NCBI GenBank assembly: GCA_022841915.1
Contig: JALHQN010000012.1
Coordinates: 99,587 to 163,586 of the forward strand
Origin: Burkholderiales bacterium
GTDB lineage: Bacteria > Pseudomonadota > Gammaproteobacteria > Burkholderiales > WYBJ01
DNA length: 64,000 nt
Direction: 5' to 3'
The notes below the pieces were generated by a model. It saw only the letters and a list, made by a program, of their open reading frames with translations, was not told the DNA's origin and ran no database searches. Both the position numbers and the translations under genes were made by a program. Below, in pieces: positions 9,255-18,340 of this stretch. Position 1 is the stretch's first letter; each line of letters opens with the position of its first letter.

Positions 9255-10088
9255 ATGGACGCATTGATTGTAGCCTACCTGGCCACAGCGCTCCTCTACG
9301 CTGCGCTTGCGGTGCACTTCTGGCGTACGCGCTGGGCGCCCGCGCGCCAGGCGCGGCCGGAACCGGCACGCAACCGCTGGGAACGAGGCGCGGTGTTGAT
9401 CCCTCTCATCCTGCACGCGGTGCTTCTGTACCGCAGCGTGTTTTCCGGCGAGCAACTCACGCTCGGAATCGGTATCGCCGCATCGCTTATCGTATGGCTT
9501 TCAGTGCTGATCTATTGGCTAGGCAGCTTCGTCCATCGCGTCGAAGGTTTGCAGGCAGTGGTGATGCCTGCCGCCGCACTGGGTTGTCTGCTTCCCTGGC
9601 TGATCCCGGCCGCGCGCCCCTTGCCGAACACCGAGTTGCTGGCGTTCAAGGCGCATTTGCTGGTATCGATGCTGGCTTACAGCTTCTTTACCATCGCTTC
9701 GTTGCACGTGCTGCTGATGACCTTGCTCGAAAAGCGGCTGCATGTCGGGCAGCTTCGTTCGGGGCTCACCGCGCTGCCACCACTCCTGACCATGGAGCGC
9801 ATCCTGTTCCAGTTGATCGGCGTCGGCTTCGTGTTGCTCACGCTGAGCCTGGGATCAGGCATTGTTTTTTCAGAGGAAATGTTCGGTCGTCCGCTCGATC
9901 TCAACCACAAGACGGTGTTCGGCATGCTGTCCTGGGGTATTTTCGGCGCACTGCTCTTGGGCCGTCGTCGCTACGGGTGGCGCGGACGTGTCGCGATGCG
10001 CTGGACGCTAAGCGGCTTCCTGATGCTCGTGCTGGCTTACTTCGGTAGCCGGATCGTCATGGATTTCGTTCTGCACCGCGCGGCTTGA
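9255..10088 (+). CDS. ypjD: CcsA/YpjD-type cytochrome c assembly membrane protein
   Basis: This 277-residue polytopic membrane protein has about eight transmembrane helices and the CcsA/HemX family motif GSGIVFSEEMFGRPLDLNHK, with a conserved His in LNHKTVFGMLSWG near residue 220. CcsA-family proteins handle haem during cytochrome c maturation; the YpjD branch next to ffh in proteobacteria has no proven activity. The ATG at 9255 places the first helix directly at the N-terminus. It is divergent from ffh and 58 bp ahead of the CorC-type gene. The gene symbol reflects family and position only. Confidence 0.8.
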   Translation: MDALIVAYLATALLYAALAVHFWRTRWAPARQARPEPARNRWERGAVLIPLILHAVLLYRSVFSGEQLTLGIGIAASLIVWLSVLIYWLGSFVHRVEGLQAVVMPAAALGCLLPWLIPAARPLPNTELLAFKAHLLVSMLAYSFFTIASLHVLLMTLLEKRLHVGQLRSGLTALPPLLTMERILFQLIGVGFVLLTLSLGSGIVFSEEMFGRPLDLNHKTVFGMLSWGIFGALLLGRRRYGWRGRVAMRWTLSGFLMLVLAYFGSRIVMDFVLHRAA

Positions 10089-10146
10089 CGCTCCCCAGCC
10101 AGGTCCGGATACTGAATCCCTCCTCAGCAGCACACGCAAGTATTTT

Positions 10147-11451
10147 TTGGAAAACCTGTCCGTAAGCACGATCGTTCTATCGCTGATCGTGCTCCTCGTC
10201 CTTTCCGCCTTCTTCTCGATCTCCGAGACGAGCATGATGGCGCTCAACCGCTATCGTCTCAAGCACCTCGTTGAAACCGGCAATCGGGGCGCGCGGCTCA
10301 CGCACGCGTTGCTCGCCCAGACCGACCGGCTGCTCAGCGTAATTCTGATCTGCAACAACCTCGTCAACGCGGCTGCGGCAACATTGACAGCCGTCGCCAC
10401 CGTGCAGTTGTTCGGAGAAAACGAGTACGCACTGGCAGCTGGCACAGCAACGATCACGTTCCTGCTCGTGGTTTTTTGCGAGATCACGCCGAAAGTAATT
10501 GGCGCCACTCACCCGGAAAAAATCGCGTTTCCCCTCGCCTATATCCTGACCCCACTGCTCAAACTTGGGTACCCGCTCGTATGGTTCACCAATCTGTTTG
10601 TGCGTGTACTGCTTCGGACGCTGGGCTTTCCCGATCGAATGGCCCAGCAGGAAACACAATTAAGCCTGCCCGAACTACGCACACTCGTCCTTGAAGCGAG
10701 CCACTTCATTCCGCAAAAGCACCAGAGCATCCTGCTCAACCTCTTCGAGCTCGAGAAGATCACCGTGGACGACGTCATGACCCCACGCAATCAACTCGAG
10801 GCCATCAACTTGAATGCCTCCCCGGAGGAGACGCGACGGCAAATCGCCACCTGCTATCACACGCGACTGCCGGTTTACCGCGATCAGATGGACGAGATCG
10901 TCGGCGTGCTCCACATCCGATCGATCCTCAATTTGAGCAAGAAAATCGACCAGCTGCGCCCCGAAGATCTGACCGCGATTTTGCAAGAACCCTACTTCAT
11001 CCCTGCGGGAACACCGCTCCTCACGCAATTGCAGCATTTCCAGGAGAATCACGATCGACTAGGTCTCGTCGTCGACGAGTATGGCGAACTGATGGGGCTG
11101 GTGACCATCGACGACATCCTGGAAGAAATGATCGGCGAGTTCACCACGCATTCCCGTCTGACATCCGGCGTGATCCATCGGCAGCCGGACGGCAGTGCGC
11201 TGGTAGAAGGTAGCTTGCCCCTGCGTGAACTGAACCGCAAATTGCACCTTAACTTTCCGCTCGATGGCCCGAAGACACTGAACGGCCTCATCCTCGAACA
11301 GCTCCAGGACATCCCGGAACCGGGCACCACCATCCTGGTTGGAGACTATGCCCTGGAGATCGTCCAGACGCAGGAAAAGGTCGTAAAATCGGTGCGTATC
11401 TATCCGCACCAAAAGGAAAATGAGGTATTGAATAACGCCGATAAGCCATAA
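10147..11451 (+). CDS. HlyC/CorC family (DUF21-CBS) membrane protein
   Basis: The 434-residue protein has three parts. A DUF21/CNNM transmembrane region (about 1-190) contains SAFFSISETSMMALNRYRLK and CEITPKVIGATHPEKIA. A CBS-domain pair follows (about 205-330, VDDVMTPRNQLEAIN and LGLVVDEYGELMGLVTIDDI). A C-terminal CorC_HlyC domain (about 345-425) contains LPLRELNRKLHLNFP. Members are linked to Mg2+/Co2+ efflux. The start is a TTG at 10147, needed to keep the first membrane helix; no strong ribosome-binding site is visible. It lies between ypjD and pilC, where pilB is often found next in related genomes. Confidence 0.85.
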   Translation: MENLSVSTIVLSLIVLLVLSAFFSISETSMMALNRYRLKHLVETGNRGARLTHALLAQTDRLLSVILICNNLVNAAAATLTAVATVQLFGENEYALAAGTATITFLLVVFCEITPKVIGATHPEKIAFPLAYILTPLLKLGYPLVWFTNLFVRVLLRTLGFPDRMAQQETQLSLPELRTLVLEASHFIPQKHQSILLNLFELEKITVDDVMTPRNQLEAINLNASPEETRRQIATCYHTRLPVYRDQMDEIVGVLHIRSILNLSKKIDQLRPEDLTAILQEPYFIPAGTPLLTQLQHFQENHDRLGLVVDEYGELMGLVTIDDILEEMIGEFTTHSRLTSGVIHRQPDGSALVEGSLPLRELNRKLHLNFPLDGPKTLNGLILEQLQDIPEPGTTILVGDYALEIVQTQEKVVKSVRIYPHQKENEVLNNADKP

Positions 11452-11519
11452 CTGCTCGGCTTTACAAACGCGCCTTTGGCAGGGCATTATCGACGGCACA
11501 AGGAAAGTAGGGAGTAGCT

Positions 11520-12749
11520 ATGGCTACAGCAGCGGCCGCGGCACCGAGAAAGGAAGTCCGAGAATCGACTTTCTCCTGGGTCGGTCAGGACAAGTCCGGC
11601 AAGACCGTACGCGGAGAAATGCGCGCTGGGGGAGAAGCCCAGGTCACCGCAACTTTGCGCCGTCAGGGCGTCAAGGTGGTGAAAGTACGCAAGCAATCGC
11701 TGCGACGCGGCGGCACGATCACGGAGAAGGACATCACCTTCTTCACCCGGCAGCTGGCGACCATGATGAAGTCCGGCGTGCCGCTGCTCCAGGCCTTCGA
11801 CATCGTCGGTAAGGGCCACTCCAATCCGGCGGTACAGCGCCTGCTGGTCGACGTGAAGACCGAAGTGGAAACCGGGTCGAGCCTCAAGCAGGCGTTCGCC
11901 AAGCACCCGCTGCACTTCGACGCTCTGTTCGTGAACCTGGTGGGTGCGGGCGAGCAGGCCGGTATCCTGGACACCGTGCTCGATCGCCTGGCCACTTACA
12001 AAGAAAAAATCCTCGCCATCAAGAACAAGATCAAGTCCGCCTTGTTCTATCCGATCGCGGTTATCGTGGTCGCGATCATCATCACGGCGGTCATCATGAT
12101 CTTCGTGATCCCGGCCTTCAAGAACGTGTTCGCGAGCTTCGGCGCCGACCTCCCTGGTCCGACGCTGGTCGTGATGGCCATATCTGATTTCTTCGTCGAA
12201 TACTGGTTCGTGATGGCTGCAGGCATCGGCGGCGCCATCTGGGCTTTCTTTTGGACCTGGAAACGATCGACGAAGATGCAAATCGTGATGGACCGTATTT
12301 TCCTGCGGATTCCCATTTTCGGCGAACTGATCCGCAAGAGCGCCATTGCGCGATGGACTCGCACACTAGCGACGATGTTCGCCGCGGGCGTTCCGCTGGT
12401 CGAGGCGCTCGACTCGGTAGCCGGTGCAGCCGGCAATTACGAGTACTACGCAGCGACCAAGAAGATCCAGACGGAAATCTCTACCGGCACGAGCCTTACA
12501 GTGGCCATGCAAAACGCCGAAGTTTTCCCCAACATGGTCGTGCAAATGGTATCGATCGGCGAGGAGGCCGGCTCTTTGGATGCGATGTTGTCCAAAGTCG
12601 CGGACTTTTTCGAGGCTGAAGTGGACGATGCGGTCGATGCGCTGCAGAGCCTGATGGAACCGATCATCATGGTGGTCCTCGGCACCTTGATCGGCGGCAT
12701 GGTCGTCGCCATGTACCTGCCGATCTTCAAGATGGGCCAAGTCGTCTAG
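11520..12749 (+). CDS. pilC: Type IV pilus inner-membrane platform protein PilC
   Basis: PilC (type II secretion F family) is the inner-membrane platform on which the pilus motors act. The 409-residue length is standard. Two T2SSF domains are visible (about 75-198 and 278-400), each with the family pattern: FFTRQLATMMKSGVPLLQAF and WTRTLATMFAAGVPLVEALD. Three membrane helices are seen, the first at FYPIAVIVVAIIITAVIMIF. The ATG has GGGAG just upstream. pilD follows after 87 bp. The PilB extension ATPase gene, usually immediately upstream, is absent here. Confidence 0.95.
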   Translation: MATAAAAAPRKEVRESTFSWVGQDKSGKTVRGEMRAGGEAQVTATLRRQGVKVVKVRKQSLRRGGTITEKDITFFTRQLATMMKSGVPLLQAFDIVGKGHSNPAVQRLLVDVKTEVETGSSLKQAFAKHPLHFDALFVNLVGAGEQAGILDTVLDRLATYKEKILAIKNKIKSALFYPIAVIVVAIIITAVIMIFVIPAFKNVFASFGADLPGPTLVVMAISDFFVEYWFVMAAGIGGAIWAFFWTWKRSTKMQIVMDRIFLRIPIFGELIRKSAIARWTRTLATMFAAGVPLVEALDSVAGAAGNYEYYAATKKIQTEISTGTSLTVAMQNAEVFPNMVVQMVSIGEEAGSLDAMLSKVADFFEAEVDDAVDALQSLMEPIIMVVLGTLIGGMVVAMYLPIFKMGQVV

Positions 12750-12836
12750 GCGCGCAATGCGGGGGTTTCCCGTTGCTGGCGATGCCGGCGACGGGGCGTC
12801 CCGGCGAGCCCCCCGGCCAATCGCGTTCACGCCACC

Positions 12837-13706
12837 ATGGATTCCCTGCTCGCCTACCTTGCATCGAACACGACCGCGTTCGTCGCGCTGTGTGCTGTTC
12901 TGGGGCTGATCGTCGGCAGCTTTCTCAACGTCGTCATCCACCGTCTGCCGAAGATGCTGGAACGTCAATGGCAGCAGGAATGCGCGGAGTTGCAGGGGCA
13001 CCCGCCTGCAGAAGCGACTCCCTACAACCTGTTCGTGCCCCGATCGGCCTGCCCGACGTGCAATCACCACATCCCGCCACTGCAAAACATTCCGGTGCTG
13101 AGCTATCTGCAATTGCGCGGCAAATGCTCGTCCTGCGGCGTCCGCATCCCCAAGCGCTACCCTTTGGTGGAAGCGCTCACGGGCACGCTGTCAGCCTACG
13201 TTGCGATCCATTTCGGTTTTACCGGGACCACACTGGCCGCCCTCATCTTCGTATGGTTCATGATTGCCTTGGCCTTCATCGATCTCGATACTTTTTTTCT
13301 GCCAGACTGTCTGACCTTACCCTTGATCTGGCTCGGACTGCTCGCCCAGATTGCCGGTCTGTTCCCGCAGGTGGGGCTGGAAACAGCGGTCATCGGCGCT
13401 GTCGCGGGATACCTCGCCCTATGGAGTGTTTTCTGGTTGTTCAAGCTCGCGACAGGCAAGGAAGGCATGGGGTACGGAGATTTCAAGCTGCTAGCGGCAA
13501 TCGGCGCCTGGCTCGGCTGGAATATGCTGCCCCTGGTGATCCTCGCGTCTTCTCTTGTCGGCGCAGTCGTCGGAATCGGGCTCATCATCGCCCGGCGTCA
13601 GGGGCGCGATATGCCCATACCTTTCGGACCTTACCTGGTCGTCGCCGGACTGATTGCCTTGTTCTGGGGTCGGGCGCTGACCGATCACTACCTCGACCTT
13701 TTCTGA
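12837..13706 (+). CDS. pilD: Prepilin leader peptidase / N-methyltransferase PilD
   Basis: PilD cleaves type IV prepilin and type II pseudopilin leaders and methylates the new N-terminus. The 289-residue chain has the N-terminal GSFLNVVIHRLPKMLERQW, a four-cysteine zinc loop (CPTC and CSSC about residues 74-105), and the two catalytic aspartates in FIDLDTFFLPD and GYGDFKLLAAIGAWLG, within about eight membrane helices. It follows pilC. In relatives coaE comes next; here a 169-bp spacer with a terminator-like hairpin leads to zapD. Confidence 0.95.
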   Translation: MDSLLAYLASNTTAFVALCAVLGLIVGSFLNVVIHRLPKMLERQWQQECAELQGHPPAEATPYNLFVPRSACPTCNHHIPPLQNIPVLSYLQLRGKCSSCGVRIPKRYPLVEALTGTLSAYVAIHFGFTGTTLAALIFVWFMIALAFIDLDTFFLPDCLTLPLIWLGLLAQIAGLFPQVGLETAVIGAVAGYLALWSVFWLFKLATGKEGMGYGDFKLLAAIGAWLGWNMLPLVILASSLVGAVVGIGLIIARRQGRDMPIPFGPYLVVAGLIALFWGRALTDHYLDLF

Positions 13707-13739
13707 TGAGCGAATCCTCTCCTAGGCGAAGCGCGTACG

Positions 13740-13777
13740 AGCGCCCCGAAAGGTCGGAGGGAACGCTTTATTTTTTT
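13740..13777 (+). terminator. Probable terminator downstream of pilD
   Basis: AGCGCCCC and GGGAACGCT can pair around an 11-base loop, with two unpaired A residues. The stem is followed by the T-rich run TTTATTTTTTTA. This fits an imperfect Rho-independent terminator ending the pilC-pilD unit. Confidence 0.45.
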
Positions 13778-13875
13778 ATGTCGTTGAACCATACTAGTCG
13801 TGGGCAGATGGCAACCCGCAATATTGGAGCGCCCCGGCGCGCTCCCGATCCAGGCAAATTCATTCGGACGGAATC

Positions 13876-14661
13876 GTGCCGTCTCCAGCCAACTCCACTC
13901 TCATAGCTTACGAGTACCCGCTGAGCGAGCGCGTACGCACGCTGCTTCGCCTCGAAGACCTTTACCGCAAGGCTTGGTTCTTCACCGCCAAGGCCGAGCC
14001 GGTCGAGAATCATGTCGCGCTGGTTTTGCTGTTCGACATTCTGGAAGTCGCCGGGCGCGCCGACCTGAAGACAGATTTGCTGCAGGAACTGGAACGGCAA
14101 CGGCATACCCTCGAGCGCCTGAGAGACAATCCAGCGATCTCCGTCGATCTCCTTGACCAGGTCATTCAGGAAATCGATCAGACTTCGACACGACTGTTTC
14201 AGATGTCCGGCAAGTTCGGCCAGGACTTGCGCGAAAACGAGTGGCTTATGAGCATCAAACAGCGAACCAGCATCCCCGGCGGCGTGTGCGAATTCGACCT
14301 GCCCTCGTACCACTACTGGCTCAACACCAGCGCAGAGCAGCGGCGCCGCGACATTGAAACCTGGCTGGCCCCTTTCCGGCCGATCCACGATGCCATTACC
14401 ATCGTATTGCGCCTACTTCGCGAAAGCGGCAAGACGAGCGCTCAAATGGCGTCCCAGGGCGTCTTCCAGCAGATGATGGCGGGCCGGGTCGCACAAATGT
14501 TGCGCGTGCAGCTGTCTCGCGAGTTCGCCTGCATCCCAGAGATCAGCGCCAACAAATATGCTCTCAACATTCGATTCATGACCTTGGCGGGTTTGGGCAA
14601 AGACAGACCGAGGACCTTCGATAAGGACGTCCCGTTCCAGCTCACCTTGTGTAGCCTTTGA
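13876..14661 (+). CDS. zapD: Cell division protein ZapD
   Basis: ZapD (DUF1342, formerly YacF) bundles FtsZ filaments at the division ring. The 261-residue length is standard. The start region IAYEYPLSERVRTLLRLEDL and SRTSIPGGVCEFDLPSYHYW-type motif (here KQRTSIPGGVCEFDLPSYHY) are characteristic, as is the C-terminal KYALNIRFM. A GTG at 13876 is the start. The gene follows pilD without the usual coaE in between and is followed, after 240 bp, by yacG. Confidence 0.93.
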   Translation: MPSPANSTLIAYEYPLSERVRTLLRLEDLYRKAWFFTAKAEPVENHVALVLLFDILEVAGRADLKTDLLQELERQRHTLERLRDNPAISVDLLDQVIQEIDQTSTRLFQMSGKFGQDLRENEWLMSIKQRTSIPGGVCEFDLPSYHYWLNTSAEQRRRDIETWLAPFRPIHDAITIVLRLLRESGKTSAQMASQGVFQQMMAGRVAQMLRVQLSREFACIPEISANKYALNIRFMTLAGLGKDRPRTFDKDVPFQLTLCSL

Positions 14662-14849
14662 CCGGACAGCAGAGCACACCTGCGCCGATTGAACGAGGTA
14701 TGCGCGGCTCGATAAGTTATTACGGTCGCACTTGCCGTCCTACAGAACGATCCGGCCGCGCCGGTGGCATTTTTCTCCCGGCGCCTTGTCGACGACGCCC
14801 AAGCGTGTAGCCGTCTAAATCGTGCAAGGCACCGCTTGACCAAACGTAG

Positions 14850-14870
14850 GCCCGATTGCAAGAATCGGGC
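14850..14870. repeat. Short perfect inverted repeat upstream of yacG
   Basis: GCCCGATT-GCAAG-AATCGGGC forms an 8-bp stem with a 5-base loop in the 240-bp zapD-yacG spacer, 31 bp before the yacG ATG. There is no U-tract. It could be a weak terminator or a leader structure; otherwise I see nothing in this spacer. Confidence 0.35.
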
Positions 14871-14901
14871 ACATGGCATTTCCCGCAAAGGCGTTTGGCG
14901 C

Positions 14902-15102
14902 ATGAGTTCGAATGGCACGAGAGTCGTTTCCTGCCCTACCTGCGCGAAGCCGGTACGCTGGGAACCTGCCAACCGCTACCGCCCATTCTGTTCGGAACGA
15001 TGCAAGCTCATCGATTTGGGCGAGTGGGCGACGGAAAGTTACCGCATTCCCGACGCCAGCATTCCGGAGGACACCGAACCGGATAAGCCGACGCTCACTT
15101 GA
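14902..15102 (+). CDS. yacG: DNA gyrase inhibitor YacG
   Basis: YacG is a small zinc-finger protein that binds GyrB and inhibits gyrase. The 66-residue chain has the conserved four cysteines C11-x2-C14 and C30-x3-C34 (VSCPTC and [14 protein letters not shown]). The ATG at 14902 is the conserved start; the longer upstream frame is not similar. Its last 8 bp overlap the 3' end of the convergent mutT fusion gene. Confidence 0.93.
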   Translation: MSSNGTRVVSCPTCAKPVRWEPANRYRPFCSERCKLIDLGEWATESYRIPDASIPEDTEPDKPTLT

Positions 15103-16087
15103 GTCGATCGACTGACGAGTTTGCGGGCCTCCAGGCGCCGCGCTGCATGGCAATCCCATGTGCGCCGCAAGCCCATGCTCGTTCCAGGTGCTCGAGCGCC
15201 ATCCCGCCCAGCGCATACACAGGAATCGAGCAGCCCTTGATGAGCTGCTCGAACGACCTCCAGCCGAGCGGCTCAGTCCCCGGATGACTCAACGTCGATG
15301 TCACCGGTCCCAGCACAACGAAGTCGATACCTAGACGACACGCCTGCTCCAGTTCCCAAGCATCATGGCACGAGGCACCCACCAGCGCGAGTGCAGGTCG
15401 CTCGTTTAGCGAGCGCAATTGCCCGGCCTTTAGATGAAGGCCATCAGCCCCCAGGGATTGGGCCAGCTTCGCATCCGCGTTGATGAGCACCCGCGCCCCC
15501 TTCGCACGCGCACGGTTCAATACGGTCGCAGCAAATTCCTGCAGCATCCTCGTATCCAGTTGAGGTTCCCGCACCTGAATCAGCTTGAGCCCCGACTCGA
15601 GCGCCTGCTCGATATCCTGGATGGCCGTTGCAACGCCAGTCTCGCCCGCGTTAGTGATCCCATAGATTGGCGGCAAACTTAGCGCGGAGAGGATGGGGCC
15701 GTTGGCAGGCAACATCGGACAAACGTCGATGTGCTCGATCGATTGCCATGACAGCGCTTGATTCTCGCGACCATGAGCTTCACCCGCGAACTCCGTCACG
15801 CGGTAGAAGTTGAGATCGACCGTGGCATGGGCATACACGTAGCGTCGAGTGATCCAGGGATGAGCCTGTTTCACCTCGATCCCGAGTTCTTCGTGCAGTT
15901 CGCGCGCCAGTGCCGCGGCCGCGGACTCGCCTGGCTCCACCTTGCCGCCAGGAAACTCCCAGTAGCCTTCGTACACCTTGCCTGCGGGGCGTTGTGCAAG
16001 AAGAAAGCGTCCGTCGGCACGATAAATGACAGCAGCAACCACCTGCACGATGCGGCCCGCGTTGCTTTCAGAGACTGCAGCAGCCAA
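15095..16087 (-). CDS. mutT: Nudix hydrolase MutT fused to a ThiE/TenI-like domain
   Basis: The 330-residue protein combines two domains. The N-terminal Nudix hydrolase (about 10-130) has a perfect Nudix box at residues 48-70 (GKVEPGE then RELHEELGI) and belongs to MutT, which removes 8-oxo-dGTP from the nucleotide pool. The C-terminal TIM barrel (about 135-325) resembles thiamine-phosphate synthase/Ten[51 protein letters not shown]. Such fusions are known in beta- and gammaproteobacteria; the role of the second domain is unclear. The start is a TTG at 16087, supported by AGGAG nine bases upstream. Confidence 0.9.
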   Translation of the reverse strand: MAAAVSESNAGRIVQVVAAVIYRADGRFLLAQRPAGKVYEGYWEFPGGKVEPGESAAAALARELHEELGIEVKQAHPWITRRYVYAHATVDLNFYRVTEFAGEAHGRENQALSWQSIEHIDVCPMLPANGPILSALSLPPIYGITNAGETGVATAIQDIEQALESGLKLIQVREPQLDTRMLQEFAATVLNRARAKGARVLINADAKLAQSLGADGLHLKAGQLRSLNERPALALVGASCHDAWELEQACRLGIDFVVLGPVTSTLSHPGTEPLGWRSFEQLIKGCSIPVYALGGMALEHLERAWACGAHGIAMQRGAWRPANSSVDRLK

Positions 16088-16127
16088 TCGAAAACTCTCC
16101 TGGCAGGCGGGCAGGCAGTCGGGCCGA

Positions 16128-17021
16128 CTACTTGCGCTTCTTCAGTCCGATGCGTCCGACGTAGTCGCGCGCGAACTGCCACGCAACCCGACCGCTTCTG
16201 GATCCGCGGGCAAGCGCCCATTGAATGGCCTCTTGGCGGACTTCGTCGTCGATCTCGGCCTCCGGCGCAAAGTGTTTGACCCAGTGTGCAGCGATGGCCA
16301 GGTAATGATCCTGGTCGAAGGAGTAGAACGAAACCCACAAGCCGAAGCGCTCCGACAGAGAGATCTTCTCCTCCACGGTCTCGCCCGGATGAATTTCTTC
16401 CTCGACGTGCCTGTACCCAAGATTCTCGTGCATGTACTCGGGCATCAAATGCCGGCGATTCGACGTGGCATAGATCAGGACGTTGTCGCTTGCCGCGGCG
16501 ATCGATCCGTCGAGAACGACTTTCAGCGCCTTGTAGCCTGGTTCGTCGGCTTCGAACGACAAGTCGTCGCAGTAGAGAATGAAGCGCTCCGGCCGACCAG
16601 CGACCTGTTCCACGATCTCCGCGAGGTCGACGAGATCCTGCTTCTCGACTTCGATCAGCCGCAAGCCGCGACCCGCGTACTTGTTCAGCAGAGCCTTCAC
16701 CATCGAGGATTTGCCGGTGCCGCGCGCCCCCGTCAGCAAGACGTTGTTCGCAGGTAATCCCTGCACGAACTGTCGGGTGTTTTGCTCCACCAGTTTCTTC
16801 TGGGCATCGATACCGCGCAGATCGTCCAATCGAACCCGATGCGGATGCGTGACGGGTTGCAAATGCCCATGGAGACCGCGCTTGCGCCAACGGAACGCAA
16901 TACTCTTCTTCCAGTCGGTCACCGGTGGCGGGGAGGGCAACAACGATTCGAGGCGGCCGAGCAAGCTTTCCGCTCGCGCCAGAAATTCGCTCGCGTCGAG
17001 CATCGTCTGTGAGGTCGTCAT
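16128..17021 (-). CDS. AAA-type ATPase (DUF815 family)
   Basis: The 297-residue protein carries a Walker A motif GARGTGKSS (residues 98-106) and Walker B ILYCDDLSF (about 148-156), then YATSNRRHLMPEYMHENLGY. This is the conserved DUF815 ATPase found beside argJ or mutT in many proteobacteria. The molecular role is not established. The ATG at 17021 begins MTTSQTMLDASEF; a longer open frame upstream has low-complexity sequence and is rejected. It lies 65 bp downstream of argJ and 40 bp upstream of mutT on the same strand, likely one transcript. Confidence 0.85.
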   Translation of the reverse strand: MTTSQTMLDASEFLARAESLLGRLESLLPSPPPVTDWKKSIAFRWRKRGLHGHLQPVTHPHRVRLDDLRGIDAQKKLVEQNTRQFVQGLPANNVLLTGARGTGKSSMVKALLNKYAGRGLRLIEVEKQDLVDLAEIVEQVAGRPERFILYCDDLSFEADEPGYKALKVVLDGSIAAASDNVLIYATSNRRHLMPEYMHENLGYRHVEEEIHPGETVEEKISLSERFGLWVSFYSFDQDHYLAIAAHWVKHFAPEAEIDDEVRQEAIQWALARGSRSGRVAWQFARDYVGRIGLKKRK

Positions 17022-17086
17022 GCTTGGGGATATAGTTGAATCGAAAGCTCGCAGCGCAGATGCGCCGTCAAGTAAAAAGCCGAAGC

Positions 17087-18319
17087 TCAAGTGCGGTACT
17101 CGGCGTTGATCGTCACATAGTCGTGCGAGAAATCGCATGTCCAAAGTTGCGTTCGTGCGGTCCCGCGGTGCAGATTCACGCGCACGCAGAACTCGCTCTT
17201 GGACATCGCGCGCTTGCCCGCCTCCTCGACATAGTCGGGATGACGACCGCCGGCAGTCGCCACATGGACGTCGTCCAGGTACAGATCGAGAGCATCGACA
17301 TCCAAATCGTCGATGCCGCTGTAGCCGATCGCAGCAAGAATGCGCCCGAGATTGGGATCCGACGCGAAGAATGCCGTCTTCACCAGAGGCGAATGTGCGA
17401 TGGCATACCCGACCTTGCGGCATTCGTGTACGTCTTTACCGCCTTCAATCAGGATCGTGACGAACTTGCTCGCGCCTTCGCCGTCGCGGACGATCGCTTG
17501 AGCCAGTTCGACGGCCACTTCGGCGAGACCTGCGCACAACTGCTCGAAAGCCTCACCCTCGGGACGCTCGATCCGCGGCATGTCCGCCTTGCCGGTCGCC
17601 ACGATCATGAAGGCGTCATTGGTGGACGTGTCACCATCCACCGTGATGCAGTTGAACGACTTGTCGGCTACGCGACGCGAGGCCGCCTGGACCACGCTTT
17701 GCGACACCCGCGCATCCGTGCAAACGAATCCGAGCATGGTTGCCATGTTGGGATGAATCATGCCGGAACCTTTGGCGATGCCGGTCACCGTCACCAACTT
17801 GCCGGCGACTGACACCTGCCTGGAGCAGGCTTTGGCCACCGTGTCGGTCGTCATGATGGCCTCAGCAGCACTGGCCCAGTTGTCCGCGCGCAGATCTGCC
17901 ATGCATGCTGGCAAGCCGGCTTCTATACGGGCCACAGGCAACGGCTCCATGATGACGCCGGTCGAGAAAGGCAGCACCTGGCTCTCGTCGCAGCCCAACA
18001 GCGAGGCCACGGCCCGGCAAACGGCTCGAGCATCCGCGATACCCTGCTTGCCGGTGCCTGCGTTGGCGTTGCCGGTATTGACGACCAGCGCCCTGACCGA
18101 TGGCGTCGAACGCGCAAGATGCTCGCGCGCAACGATCACAGGCGCAGCGCAGAGGCGGTTCTGGGTGAATACGCCACCGACTTGGGCATCCTCGTCGATA
18201 CGCACCACCAGCAAGTCCTTGCGATTCGGCTTGCGTATCTCAGCCTTTGCGATACCGAGTTCGACACCCGCAACGGTTTTCAGACTGCGTGCATCCGGAG
18301 CTTGAAGATTGACTGGCAT
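17087..18319 (-). CDS. argJ: Bifunctional ornithine acetyltransferase / N-acetylglutamate synthase
   Basis: ArgJ transfers the acetyl group from N-acetylornithine to glutamate in the cyclic arginine pathway and may also use acetyl-CoA. The 410-residue proenzyme cuts itself at the conserved motif [16 protein letters not shown], where Thr194 becomes the N-terminal nucleophile of the beta chain. [12 protein letters not shown] and the C-terminal NAEYRT are also characteristic. It lies 21 bp downstream of secA on the same strand. Confidence 0.97.
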   Translation of the reverse strand: MPVNLQAPDARSLKTVAGVELGIAKAEIRKPNRKDLLVVRIDEDAQVGGVFTQNRLCAAPVIVAREHLARSTPSVRALVVNTGNANAGTGKQGIADARAVCRAVASLLGCDESQVLPFSTGVIMEPLPVARIEAGLPACMADLRADNWASAAEAIMTTDTVAKACSRQVSVAGKLVTVTGIAKGSGMIHPNMATMLGFVCTDARVSQSVVQAASRRVADKSFNCITVDGDTSTNDAFMIVATGKADMPRIERPEGEAFEQLCAGLAEVAVELAQAIVRDGEGASKFVTILIEGGKDVHECRKVGYAIAHSPLVKTAFFASDPNLGRILAAIGYSGIDDLDVDALDLYLDDVHVATAGGRHPDYVEEAGKRAMSKSEFCVRVNLHRGTARTQLWTCDFSHDYVTINAEYRT

Positions 18320-18340
18320 GAGCGGAGTTCAGTTAGTGAC

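Noticed and set aside
16128..17423. Longer start for the DUF815 ATPase at 17423
   Set aside because: The additional 134 codons overlap argJ on the same strand and show no domain-like sequence; the conserved protein begins at 17021.
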